In this document: piece by piece, positions 26,076-34,221 of the stretch
Numbering within the stretch: the first letter of the stretch is position 1
Layout of the letters: each line of letters starts with the position of its first letter
Program-made: the position numbers and the translations under genes
The notes under the pieces: model-generated
Seen by the model: the letters and a program-made list of their open reading frames with translations, nothing else
Database searches by the model: none
Told to the model about the DNA's origin: nothing
Source of the DNA: Poriferisodalis sp965116245
GTDB taxonomy: Bacteria; Actinomycetota; Acidimicrobiia; Acidimicrobiales; Poriferisodalaceae
Length of the DNA stretch: 64,000 nucleotides
Direction: 5' to 3'
NCBI GenBank assembly: GCA_965116245.1
Contig: OZ220497.1
Location: 1,116,001-1,180,000, forward strand

Positions 26076-26446
26076 GTCGATGCGAGCGGAGCGAACGCGG
26101 GCAGGCCACAGTGGAGCTGGCGCTGCTGTTGCCGTTTCTGGTGTTCCTGCTGATGTGTGTCATCCAGACCGCTTTGGTTGCGCGTGACGCGGTGCTGCTT
26201 TCGCATGCAGCCCGGGTGGGTGCTCGCATCGCTTCGGTGGAAGCGTCCATCGAGACAATCCGAGACGCTGTGGAGTCAGCGGCCCCGCTTGAGCCAAGCC
26301 GGTTAGATGTCCAACGGAGCATCGAGGGGGACTTCGTGCGCATCACGGTGCGCTATCGCTCCCCGACAGAGGTTCCTATGGTTGGTGCGTTGATCAGCGA
26401 TGTCGACATGTCCGAATCGGCGGCCATGCCCGTTGAAGGTTCTTAG
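26072..26446 (+). CDS. TadE-like minor pilin
   Basis: In this frame the protein reads RGQATVELALLLPFLVFLLM, the hallmark TadE start (processing after G, Glu at +5), followed by a helical soluble part (ARVGARIASVEASIETIRDAV) and a strand-rich end. An ATG or GTG that would include this motif is absent; GTG 26111 cuts inside it. A CTG at 26072 overlaps the preceding stop as CTGA, with AGGG seven bases upstream, so I propose CTG initiation by translational coupling. If GTG 26111 is used the peptide would lack its processing signal. Confidence 0.75.
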   Translation: MSRCERSERGQATVELALLLPFLVFLLMCVIQTALVARDAVLLSHAARVGARIASVEASIETIRDAVESAAPLEPSRLDVQRSIEGDFVRITVRYRSPTEVPMVGALISDVDMSESAAMPVEGS

Positions 26447-26495
26447 TCAGTTGTACTCAACAAAATTACCTCTTGCGCGTGTCGCACCCATCAGG

Positions 26496-26528
26496 TTGAA
26501 TGGCAAGTTACACACCTGTAATTACAGG
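26496..26528 (+). promoter_or_regulatory. Promoter with palindromic operator upstream of the whiB2-like gene
   Basis: TTGAAT (26496-26501), 16 bp, then TGTAAT (26518-26523) is a plausible sigma-70 promoter. The -10 element lies within CCTGTAATTACAGG (26515-26528), a perfect 14-bp palindrome. It sits 47 bp before the ATG. It may be an operator controlling this regulator. Confidence 0.55.
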
Positions 26529-26574
26529 GCCGGAACTAAACCGGGACTCAGCCAGGACCAATGGGAGACGCACA

Positions 26575-26853
26575 ATGGCATTCGTAACGGACGTAGCAGC
26601 GCAAGCGCCAGCACCGAACTGGTGGGACCAGGCGAACTGCCTTGGAGTTGACCCGGATCTGTTCTTTCCTGAGCGCGGGGCCAGCACACGTGAAGCCAAA
26701 GCGGTCTGCCGCGGCTGTGTCGTCAGCGACGATTGTCTTGAATACGCGCTCCGCAACAGCGAGAAGTTCGGCATCTGGGGCGGCATGAGCGAGCGTGAAC
26801 GCCGTCGTGTGCGCCGTCAGCGTGCGCTCACGAGGCGTGCTGCTGCAAGCTGA
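26575..26853 (+). CDS. WhiB2/WhmD-like regulator
   Basis: A 92-residue Wbl protein. The cluster cysteines are in ANCLG, VCRGC and DDCLEYAL, then FGIWGG and SERERRRVRRQ. The LFFPERGASTREAK stretch and the FGIWGGMSERERRR end match the WhiB2/WhmD subgroup, which acts in septation and cell division. The ATG at 26575 has GGGAG upstream and is preferred over the longer frame from 26500. Confidence 0.92.
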   Translation: MAFVTDVAAQAPAPNWWDQANCLGVDPDLFFPERGASTREAKAVCRGCVVSDDCLEYALRNSEKFGIWGGMSERERRRVRRQRALTRRAAAS

Positions 26854-26882
26854 GCTGACGTCAGGCTGCTACGCTCGCGGGC

Positions 26883-27095
26883 ATGTTGGCGATTGCTGTC
26901 GGACCGCCTGAGCTGCTGATCCTGCTGATCATTGTGCTGGTGCTCTTCGGCGGTGCCAAGCTGCCCAAGCTGGCGCGTTCACTCGGTCAAGCTCAGCGCG
27001 AGTTTCGCGAGGGTGTGAACGAAGCTGACCGCGCTGAGATGGCTGCCAAGCCCGATAGCGCAGAAAAGCCGGACAAACCCGAGACGTCCAGCTAG
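26883..27095 (+). CDS. tatA: Sec-independent translocase subunit TatA
   Basis: A 70-residue protein with an N-terminal membrane helix (ELLILLIIVLVLFGGAKLPKLARSLGQ), an amphipathic helix and an acidic/lysine tail. The FGGAKLPKLARSLG hinge is the TatA/E signature. It exports folded proteins with TatC, which is not in this window. Confidence 0.92.
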   Translation: MLAIAVGPPELLILLIIVLVLFGGAKLPKLARSLGQAQREFREGVNEADRAEMAAKPDSAEKPDKPETSS

Positions 27096-27116
27096 CTGTA
27101 CTTAGCTGTGCTGTAC

Positions 27117-27452
27117 CTAGTTGTACATGGCAGTGTTGTTCGCTTGGCGGCGGTTGCGGAGGATCCGACGCCGCTGCCGCTCCGAAGTCCCGCCCCAGAC
27201 ACCGTGGCTGATCTGGTGGGCTAGCGCATACTCGCGGCACTGATCTTTCACGGGGCATTCCTCGCAGAGCCGTTGAGCGACTCTGACGCCAGCACCGTCC
27301 GAGGGAAAGAACACGTTTGTGTCAATATCGGAGCACCTGCGGCGAGTCACCCATTCGGCCGCCAGGCGCTCGGAGCCTGGACCCGCTGGGTCTAACCAGT
27401 TGTCTGCCTTGCAGTCTGGTGTCGTGAAATCTGGGGTTACCTCAAGCATCAT
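27117..27452 (-). CDS. WhiB-family regulator (third copy)
   Basis: The frame is open back to 27671, but only the part from about 27452 is protein-like. RRCSDIDTNVFFPSDGAGVRV, LCEECPVKDQCREYALAH and HGVWGGTSERQRRRILRNRR give the four Wbl cysteines, the G(V/I)WGG turn and the basic tail. M at 27452 gives about 111 residues; a longer start would overlap the divergent gene at 27525. Three Wbl paralogues within 20 kb is notable. It is convergent with tatA. Confidence 0.85.
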   Translation of the reverse strand: MMLEVTPDFTTPDCKADNWLDPAGPGSERLAAEWVTRRRCSDIDTNVFFPSDGAGVRVAQRLCEECPVKDQCREYALAHQISHGVWGGTSERQRRRILRNRRQANNTAMYN

Positions 27453-27524
27453 CACTAGCACTAACGCTTGAGCGGGCCATCCGGTTCCCTGAATCTGTAA
27501 CCTTGTTGAGATGGCAGGAAGCCC

Positions 27525-27806
27525 GTGACCGATTTCGCTACCGATGCCGAGCAGCTCCCGCCGGAAGTCGGCATCCGCGTCGTTTACTTGGGTCCGGTTG
27601 CGCCGCACTGGGAGATTGAGGGGATCTTCGGCGACGAAGCGGCGATTGAAGAGTTTCGTCGCCGGATTCATGCGCGCCTGCAGCTACTTCCGCCCCATGA
27701 CCCGCAGTTCCGCCGCAACCGTGAGCGAGTTGTACGAGATGCGGAGCGTGAGAACTACGAGCTTCACTGGGATCTCGGCATGCCCGACGAGGAAGCCGCG
27801 CTGTAG
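27525..27806 (+). CDS. Conserved-looking hypothetical protein
   Basis: A 93-residue, soluble, acidic protein with a GTG start and AGGAA upstream. It shows VGIRVVYLGPVAPHWEIEGIF, then an amphipathic helix AAIEEFRRRIHARLQLLPP and a charged C-terminal helix. I recognise no family. It lies just before the PHO box and could be read separately from pstS. Confidence 0.6.
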   Translation: MTDFATDAEQLPPEVGIRVVYLGPVAPHWEIEGIFGDEAAIEEFRRRIHARLQLLPPHDPQFRRNRERVVRDAERENYELHWDLGMPDEEAAL

Positions 27807-27819
27807 CTGCGGACAGTCA

Positions 27820-27863
27820 GTTCACGGTTTGTTCACGACATCCGTGCTCGCCGTTCACTGCCA
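27820..27863 (+). promoter_or_regulatory. PHO box upstream of pstS
   Basis: Direct repeats of GTTCAC begin at 27820, 27831 and 27853, an exact 11-bp phase with one degenerate unit at 27842. This is the architecture of actinobacterial PhoP/RegX3 boxes (11-bp direct repeat units starting GTTCA). It lies 43 bp before pstS, and the cognate SenX3/RegX3 pair is at 32766-34935. Confidence 0.85.
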
Positions 27864-27905
27864 ACTCTCACCGATGTCACCAGCACTTTCGTAGCGTCCG
27901 CGCAC

Positions 27906-29117
27906 ATGAGACAAACGAGACATCCGAACAACAAAAATAGTCGTCTGGACCTATCCAGAAGGGGCTCGCTCGCAGCGTTCTTCGCTGCGGTCATGTTGCT
28001 GGCCGCTTGCGGAAGCAGCGACTCTGATGAGGACGCTGGCGCCGCGTCTGAACAGCCCAGCAGCACCGCTGCCGCGTCCGAACAGCCCAGCAGCACTGCT
28101 GCCATGGACGACGACCATGACGCCATGGATGATGATCATGACCACGAAGACATGGTTGACGATCATGAACACGAAAAGGACATGGTTGAGCAGCTCAGCG
28201 GTTCGATCAGCGTCACCGGTTCTTCAACCGTGGAGCCCGTCACTAATCTGCTCGCGCAGGCCTTCGCCGAATTGCATCCTGGAGTGGCCTTCTCAGTTGC
28301 GGGCCCAGGCTCTGGCGACGGCCACAAAGCGGCTTGCGCTGGCGAGGTGCCGATTTGGAACAGCTCACGCCAGATCAAGGACTCAGAAGCCGAGTGCCTC
28401 GCCGAAACTGGCATCGAGTTCATTGAGCTGCGGGTAGGCATTGACGGCATCTCGGTGATCACCGCAGCCGCCAACGAAGACGTAGACTGCTTGAACTTTG
28501 AGGACCTGTACAGCCTGGTTGGCATTGAGGCGACCGGCTTTACTTCCTGGTCCGATGCCAACGCCTTGAACGCCGAGCTGGGCGGCAACGGCCCATTCGG
28601 CGACCACCCGCTGGAGATTTTCGCTCCGGGTGAAGAATCGGGCACATTCGACAGCTTCATCGAGATCGCCCTTGAGGACGTATGGGAAGCCCGTGTCGAA
28701 GCCGGTAGCGCCGATGAGAACTTCGCGGTGCGGCCCGACTACACCTCCTCCGCCAATGACAACGTGATCATTGACGGTGTCGCAGGCAACGTACACAGCT
28801 TCGGATGGACAGGTTTCGCCTACGCAGATGAGAATCGTGACAAGGTCAAGCTGCTTGAGGTTGACGGCGGCGACGGCTGCGTAGCGCCGACGCCAGAGAC
28901 TATTGCGGCGGCCGAGTTCCCGATCTCTCGCTTCTTGTACACCTATGTTGACGTGTCTTACGCGTCGGACCCTGCGGTCGCGGCGTTTGTTGACTTCATG
29001 CTGAGTGACGAAGGCCAGACTCACGTAGTCGAGGCGGGCTATGTCAACCTTGACGCGGGTGACATTGCGCAGTCGCGCAGCAACTGGGCGAATCTGACTA
29101 CCGGCAAGAACTTCTGA
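27906..29117 (+). CDS. pstS: Phosphate-binding lipoprotein PstS
   Basis: Periplasmic-type phosphate receptor, anchored as a lipoprotein (LLAAC lipobox near residues 32-36). After a Ser/Ala/Glu-rich repeat and a striking Asp/His-rich linker (residues 68-95, DDDHDAMDDDHDHED and on), the PstS fold starts at SGSISVTGSSTVEPVTNLLA, with GPGSGDGHKAACAG, NSSRQIKDSE and GEESGTFDSF as phosphate-loop motifs. The Asp/His linker could bind metal ions. It is the first gene of the pst operon, behind the PHO box. Confidence 0.95.
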   Translation: MRQTRHPNNKNSRLDLSRRGSLAAFFAAVMLLAACGSSDSDEDAGAASEQPSSTAAASEQPSSTAAMDDDHDAMDDDHDHEDMVDDHEHEKDMVEQLSGSISVTGSSTVEPVTNLLAQAFAELHPGVAFSVAGPGSGDGHKAACAGEVPIWNSSRQIKDSEAECLAETGIEFIELRVGIDGISVITAAANEDVDCLNFEDLYSLVGIEATGFTSWSDANALNAELGGNGPFGDHPLEIFAPGEESGTFDSFIEIALEDVWEARVEAGSADENFAVRPDYTSSANDNVIIDGVAGNVHSFGWTGFAYADENRDKVKLLEVDGGDGCVAPTPETIAAAEFPISRFLYTYVDVSYASDPAVAAFVDFMLSDEGQTHVVEAGYVNLDAGDIAQSRSNWANLTTGKNF

Positions 29118-29177
29118 GTTTGAGGTAGTAGCAATCAAGCGTTGAGATAGAAGTCAAGCGAGATAGAAGTATCCAGG

Positions 29178-30095
29178 ATGAACCTACGAGCAGCGGATTT
29201 GCAGACTTCGCCTGGCCGTCGGGCACGGTCTCAAACCGTTCGCTGGTTGTTCATGGGCGCAGCCGCCGTCACCGTGCTGCTAAGCGCCATGATCATCTGG
29301 ATCTTGGCCACCGAAGCGTGGACGTTCATCAGTCAGGTGGAACTGACCAAACTCACCGACATCGGCTGGTTCCCCCGCCGCGGTCTGTTTGATCTGACCA
29401 CCTTGCTGGTGAACTCTGCGCAGATCTCGTTGATAGCTACCGCAGTAGCGGTGCCATCGGGCTTCGGTGCTGCGATCTATCTCTCCGAATACGCGCACCC
29501 CAAGGTACGCAAGATCTTGAAACCCACGTTGGAGTTGTTGGCGAGCGTGCCCAGCGTCGTGCTGGGCGTGTTCGCCATCAGCTTCATCACCCCGACGATC
29601 CTCTCGCAGTTCTTTGACGACATCAACTTCTTCAACAAGCTGGCTGCGGGCATCGCGGTGGGGCTGCTGGTGATCCCGCTCATTGCTTCTATCGCAGAGG
29701 ACGCCTTGCGGGCGGTGCCGACTGCTCTACGGGAAGCCTCAGCGGGACTAGGCGCCCGCAAGACCACCACTTCTGTTCGGGTGGTACTGCCAGCCGCGAT
29801 GTCGGGCCTTATGGCTGCCGCAATCGTCGGTTTCAGCCGGGCTATCGGCGAGACGATGGTGGTGACGATCGCTTCGGGCGGCGGCGACACATCGCTGTTT
29901 AGCTCCGCGCTTACCGAGTCGGGTGGCACCATTACCTCCGCCATGGCAGCGCTGGGTCTCGGCACCGACCAGGTTGCAGGGAACAACTTGGCGTTCCAAA
30001 GCCTGTATTTCCTAGGAGCGTTGCTTTTCGTAATGACGCTCGTGCTCAACATGCTGGGCGACGTTGTCGTCCGGCGTCTGCAGAACAAGTACTGA
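29178..30095 (+). CDS. pstC: Phosphate ABC transporter permease PstC
   Basis: A 305-residue permease with six predicted membrane spans. The EAA-type loop DALRAVPTALREASAGLGARKTT contacts PstB. It starts with ATG after a CCAGG site, 60 bp after pstS. The next gene, pstA, begins two bases after its stop. Confidence 0.95.
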   Translation: MNLRAADLQTSPGRRARSQTVRWLFMGAAAVTVLLSAMIIWILATEAWTFISQVELTKLTDIGWFPRRGLFDLTTLLVNSAQISLIATAVAVPSGFGAAIYLSEYAHPKVRKILKPTLELLASVPSVVLGVFAISFITPTILSQFFDDINFFNKLAAGIAVGLLVIPLIASIAEDALRAVPTALREASAGLGARKTTTSVRVVLPAAMSGLMAAAIVGFSRAIGETMVVTIASGGGDTSLFSSALTESGGTITSAMAALGLGTDQVAGNNLAFQSLYFLGALLFVMTLVLNMLGDVVVRRLQNKY

Positions 30096-30096
30096 C

Positions 30097-31032
30097 ATGG
30101 CCCAGCTATTGTCCACACCCGCCGGAGTTGCTTCGGGTGTAGCCGACCAGTTGCGTCGCCGCCGCGGAGTTGAGTTCTCGGCCTTCAAGTGGCTGCTCAT
30201 AGGCGCCACCGTCTTTGCGACCGGCTTCCTAGCTGTGTTGCTGGGTGTCATGCTGGTGGACGGCTGGGACGTGCTGTCGGGACAGCTCTGGTACTTCTTG
30301 ACTCACGGCTTCTCGCAGCGCTCGGCCGGTGAAGCCGGGGTATGGCACGGCATCGTCGGCAGTCTGCAGTTGGCCATCGTGACCGGCATCTTCGCCGTGC
30401 CGATCGGTATAGCGACAGGCATCTACCTTGTCGAGTACGCCCAGGGCTCCCGCTTCGCGCGAATCGTGGAGCTGAACGTGCGCAACTTGGCCGGTGTGCC
30501 GTCAATCGTGTACGGATTGTTGGGCCTGGCCGTGTTCGTGCAGACGATTTCGGGGTTCACCCAAGGCAAAACGGTCATAGCAGGTGGCATGACGCTGGCA
30601 GCGATGGTGTTGCCGATCATCGTCATCACTTCTGTGGAGGCGCTTAAGGCCGTGCCAATGTCACTGCGCGAGGCCGCATACGCTGTGGGTGCTACCAAAT
30701 GGGAAGTGCTTTCACGTCAGGTTCTGCCTGCCGCGTTGTCCGCGATTCTGACTGGCAATGTGCTGGCGTTAGGGCGCGCGCTAGGTGAGGCCGCGCCTTT
30801 GGTCCTGGTTGGAGCTGCCACGGGCTTCGTGAGTTTCGGTGACGCCAACATGTTGGAGACCTTCACCGGTCCCTTCACGGCACTGCCGGTCCTGATATTC
30901 AACTTCGCTCGCCAGCCAGGCGCTGGTTGGGGGGTGAACGCTGCCGCGGCCAGCGTGGTCATCTTGGTGCTGGTGTTGGCCGTTAACGGCCTGGCCATTT
31001 ATCTGCGCAGCCGCTTTGAGAAGAAGTGGTGA
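30097..31032 (+). CDS. pstA: Phosphate ABC transporter permease PstA
   Basis: Second Pst permease, about 311 residues, with six spans and the EAA loop EALKAVPMSLREAAYAVGATKWE. The ATG at 30097 follows the pstC stop almost directly; the longer frame from 30064 overlaps pstC and is not needed. The stop overlaps the pstB ATG by one base. Confidence 0.94.
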   Translation: MAQLLSTPAGVASGVADQLRRRRGVEFSAFKWLLIGATVFATGFLAVLLGVMLVDGWDVLSGQLWYFLTHGFSQRSAGEAGVWHGIVGSLQLAIVTGIFAVPIGIATGIYLVEYAQGSRFARIVELNVRNLAGVPSIVYGLLGLAVFVQTISGFTQGKTVIAGGMTLAAMVLPIIVITSVEALKAVPMSLREAAYAVGATKWEVLSRQVLPAALSAILTGNVLALGRALGEAAPLVLVGAATGFVSFGDANMLETFTGPFTALPVLIFNFARQPGAGWGVNAAAASVVILVLVLAVNGLAIYLRSRFEKKW

Positions 31033-32024
31033 TGGCACCTAAGGTGAGAGAAGCAGAGACTGTGAAAGAAACAGAGACCATGGCCGAAACCATGCGAGAT
31101 GGATCCTTGCGAGACGAGCCCTTGAGAGACGCAGAGCTAGCGAGACAAGCCGATGCGATGTCTGTTGACATGACACCCGCGCGTATAGACGTGAGCGGCG
31201 TCGCAGCCGAAGGGCGCGGCCCGACCGACACTGCTCCAAACGACATAGCCGCTGTGTTTGAATGCACCGACGTAGACATGTACTACGGCGATTTCCAGGC
31301 GCTGAAGCAAGTCTCGCTGGATATCGCCCAGCATGAGGTGACAGCGCTGATCGGTCCTTCCGGCTGCGGCAAGTCAACCTTCCTGCGCTGTTTCAACCGC
31401 ATGAACGATCTCATTGAAGGTGCCCGTGTGGAAGGCACCATCAACTACCACGGCATTGACCTGTACAGCGCCGAGGTTGATCCGGTGGAGGTACGTCGAA
31501 GGGTGGGCATGGTTTTCCAGAAACCGAACCCGTTCCCAAAGTCCATCTACGACAACATTGCCTATGGCCCCCGACTGGCTGGCACCAAGCGCAACGAGCT
31601 GGATGACGTAGTGGAGGGCTCACTCACTCGAGCCGCACTTTGGGACGAAGTGAAAGACCGTCTCAAGACGTCCGCCTATGGCCTCTCAGGTGGTCAGCAG
31701 CAACGACTCTGCATTGCACGAGCGATAGCCGTGCAGCCCGACGTGGTGCTGATGGACGAGCCCTGCTCGGCGCTTGACCCGATCGCCACGGGCCGTATCG
31801 AGGAGCTCATAGCAGAACTGAAAACCGACTACACGATCATCATCGTGACCCACAACATGCAACAGGCGGCTCGCATCAGCGACATGACGGCATGTTTCTC
31901 AGTGCATGTCAACGAGTTGGGGCAACGCACCGGAGAACTCGTGGAGTACGCGTCGACGAGTGCGATTTTCACGAATCCGGAAGATCCCCGCACCGAGGCC
32001 TATATCACGGGGCGCGTTGGCTGA
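31032..32024 (+). CDS. pstB: Phosphate ABC transporter ATPase PstB
   Basis: ABC ATPase with Walker A GPSGCGKST, signature LSGGQQQRL, Walker B VVLMDEP and the H-loop THNMQQAARI. The ABC core begins near FECTDVDMYYGDFQAL, so about 75 extra N-terminal residues precede it, rich in charged repeats (VKETETMAETM, RDGSLRDEPLRDAEL). PstB proteins are usually about 255 residues; this one is 330. Either the leader is a genuine extension or translation starts at ATG 31158 or 31170. It is coupled to pstA by a TGATG overlap. Confidence 0.93.
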   Translation: MAPKVREAETVKETETMAETMRDGSLRDEPLRDAELARQADAMSVDMTPARIDVSGVAAEGRGPTDTAPNDIAAVFECTDVDMYYGDFQALKQVSLDIAQHEVTALIGPSGCGKSTFLRCFNRMNDLIEGARVEGTINYHGIDLYSAEVDPVEVRRRVGMVFQKPNPFPKSIYDNIAYGPRLAGTKRNELDDVVEGSLTRAALWDEVKDRLKTSAYGLSGGQQQRLCIARAIAVQPDVVLMDEPCSALDPIATGRIEELIAELKTDYTIIIVTHNMQQAARISDMTACFSVHVNELGQRTGELVEYASTSAIFTNPEDPRTEAYITGRVG

Positions 32025-32064
32025 CTGGCCCTGAAATGTAGCTTCGTTGCGCCAAACTGCACTC

Positions 32065-32769
32065 ATGTCTAAAGACGTTCGAACCGAGTTTCATCAACTG
32101 ATGGACGAAGTTCGCGCCGATCTGTTGCAGATGGGCGGCATGGTGGCCGAAGGCATCTCGGCAGTGACCGCAGTGCTGCTGGCCGGTGACATCGGCGGCG
32201 CCGACCAGATCATCGCTGGCGATGACGACCTGGACCTGCTCAGCTTCGAAGTTGAGGAAAAGTGCGTGCATCTGCTGGCGCTGCAGCAGCCGGTGGCGGT
32301 TGATTTGCGCACAATCTTGACCGACTTGCGGATGATCTCTGAGATTGAGCGCAGCGGCGACCTGGTTACGAATATCGCTAAGGCTGTTGCTCGCCTACAC
32401 GGCTCAGAACTGGAGCCCGCGATACGCGGATTGCTTGACCGTATGCGCCAGCAGGCGGTACGGCTCACGGCCATGGCCATGGATGCCTACGCCGAACGCG
32501 ACGCCGGGCTGGCTGCTGTGCTCAACGATGTTGACGACGTGCTGGACGATCTGCATGTGCAGTATCTAGATGCAGTGTTCGCGTCGCACGACTCGGGCCG
32601 ACTGGACACCTCTCACACTGTGCAACTCGCAGTGGTGGGTCGCTTCTATGAGCGCATCGGGGATCACGCTGTCAACATCGCTCAGTGGGTGGAGTTCTTG
32701 GTCACTGGCCAGATGCCCGAGCATCTGGGCGCCAATCGGGCTCGCATTCGGCGGGAGCGGGACATGTGA
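32065..32769 (+). CDS. phoU: Phosphate signalling protein PhoU
   Basis: About 234 residues, with two three-helix PhoU repeats. Metal-binding motif copies are visible as DLRTILTDLRMISEIERSGDL and AVVGRFYERIGDHAVNIA. It links the Pst transporter state to the sensor kinase. Its stop overlaps the next start as GTGA, so the kinase is translationally coupled. Confidence 0.94.
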   Translation: MSKDVRTEFHQLMDEVRADLLQMGGMVAEGISAVTAVLLAGDIGGADQIIAGDDDLDLLSFEVEEKCVHLLALQQPVAVDLRTILTDLRMISEIERSGDLVTNIAKAVARLHGSELEPAIRGLLDRMRQQAVRLTAMAMDAYAERDAGLAAVLNDVDDVLDDLHVQYLDAVFASHDSGRLDTSHTVQLAVVGRFYERIGDHAVNIAQWVEFLVTGQMPEHLGANRARIRRERDM

Positions 32770-34208
32770 TCACGGTCGCGTTTGCTCTGGTTGTGCTGGT
32801 AGCGCTAGTTGCGCTGGTCGCTGCAGTGGTGCTGGTGCGACAGCGAGTCTCTGCCGCAAAGCGGATGCGGCGCGTCACGAGTCGTTTCGCTGCTGATTCG
32901 GCTGATCAAACTGAACAAGATTCCGAGTCAAACAACAAGCCAAACAGCAGCTTTGATCATCTGGTCGGAAGCCTTGAGTCGTTAGCTACGACTGCCTCGA
33001 GAAGGGCCAATCTGGCTGAGCTCGACATGGCGCGCTGGCGCCAAGCGATTGACGTGCTACCGGTCGGGGTGGTGCTGACAGACGAAAACGGCACGATTTG
33101 TGCAACCAACGCCCTGGCAGATGAGCTGACTTCGGCCCGTGACGCGATGGCGCTGGTAGGTGCCGGAGTAGCTCAACTGCTCCAATCAGCTCTGGAGGGT
33201 CAGGATCGTTCCCGCACGGTGAGGCTGACGGGTCCGCCCTCGCGAATAATTGAGATCAGCGCTCACGGTGTTGCCCAAAATCCGGTCGCCCAGAATCCAG
33301 TTAGGCAGAGTCTGGTCGCTCAAGGTCCGGCTGCCCAAGGTGCACATGCTCGGCTAGGCGCGGTGGCCGTGATCACTGACTCCACCGAGGGCGTTCGAAC
33401 CGATGAGGTGCGCAGAGATTTTGTGGCCAACCTCAGCCATGAACTCCGTACCCCTATCGGAGCTATTGCGCTGCTGGCCGAGACGCTCGCTGACGATAAT
33501 GACACGACCTCATGCCGTCTAGCCGAGGACAGCCTGGTTCAGCGCATCATTGCTGAAACCGACCGAATGCAGCACATCATCGAAGACTTGCTGGAGTTGA
33601 GCCGGGTTGAACTTGAGGGTTCCATGCGCCGTGAGACGTTACCGATAATGCCTCTGCTATCTGAGGTCGTGCATCAATACTCCGAACATGCTCGCAGCCA
33701 CGGTGTGTCGCTAGTGCGGTTGTCATCTCCCGATGTCACAATCTCGGGCGACCGGGGGCAGTTATTGCGAGCGGTTGGAAATTTGGTGGACAACGCCGTC
33801 AAGTACAGCGACCCCGGCTCGCAGGTTCGCTTATCGGCCATGCCCAGCGCGCAACATTTGTCGTCGGATGACCCATCAAGCGATCGAGATGATCAACTCT
33901 CAGACGCGCTCGCGGCCCGTGTTGGTTTGCCGAAATACAGCTTGGCTGACATGTCCACGGACAGGTCTTGGGACCATTCTTGCGACATCGTCGTCCACGA
34001 CGAGGGCATCGGCATTCCCTCCGATGAGACTGAGCGCATCTTTGAGCGCTTCTACCGTGTTGACAAGGCGCGTGCCCGAGCTACGGGCGGCACCGGGCTC
34101 GGCTTGAGCATCGTGCGCCACGTGGTTATGAATCACGGCGGCGAGGTGATTTTGCAGACTCGTGAGGGCGTCGGTACCAAGTTCACACTAAGGCTGCCCT
34201 GTTCATGA
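32766..34208 (+). CDS. senX3: SenX3-like phosphate sensor histidine kinase
   Basis: The N-terminal membrane segment is at residues 1-26. A PAS-like domain (residues 85-210) is interrupted by a VAQNP-type five-residue repeat (15-bp DNA repeats at 33270-33344). The histidine is H225 in NLSHELRTP. The N box is VGNLVDNAVKYSD, then DEGIGIPSDE and GGTGLGLSIVRH. The GTG start overlaps the phoU stop. It is followed by its response regulator after 13 bp. Confidence 0.92.
   Translation: MITVAFALVVLVALVALVAAVVLVRQRVSAAKRMRRVTSRFAADSADQTEQDSESNNKPNSSFDHLVGSLESLATTASRRANLAELDMARWRQAIDVLPVGVVLTDENGTICATNALADELTSARDAMALVGAGVAQLLQSALEGQDRSRTVRLTGPPSRIIEISAHGVAQNPVAQNPVRQSLVAQGPAAQGAHARLGAVAVITDSTEGVRTDEVRRDFVANLSHELRTPIGAIALLAETLADDNDTTSCRLAEDSLVQRIIAETDRMQHIIEDLLELSRVELEGSMRRETLPIMPLLSEVVHQYSEHARSHGVSLVRLSSPDVTISGDRGQLLRAVGNLVDNAVKYSDPGSQVRLSAMPSAQHLSSDDPSSDRDDQLSDALAARVGLPKYSLADMSTDRSWDHSCDIVVHDEGIGIPSDETERIFERFYRVDKARARATGGTGLGLSIVRHVVMNHGGEVILQTREGVGTKFTLRLPCS
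33270..33344. repeat. Five 15-bp tandem units inside senX3
   Basis: Diverged copies of gtcgcccagaatcca, in frame, encode VAQNP/VAQGP-like pentapeptides in the sensory region of the kinase. Confidence 0.8.
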
Positions 34209-34221
34209 AGTTGGTCCGCTT

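Noticed and set aside
27453..27671. Long upstream part of the third WhiB frame
   Set aside because: It overlaps a divergent gene with a good ribosome binding site, and the added residues do not look like a Wbl protein.
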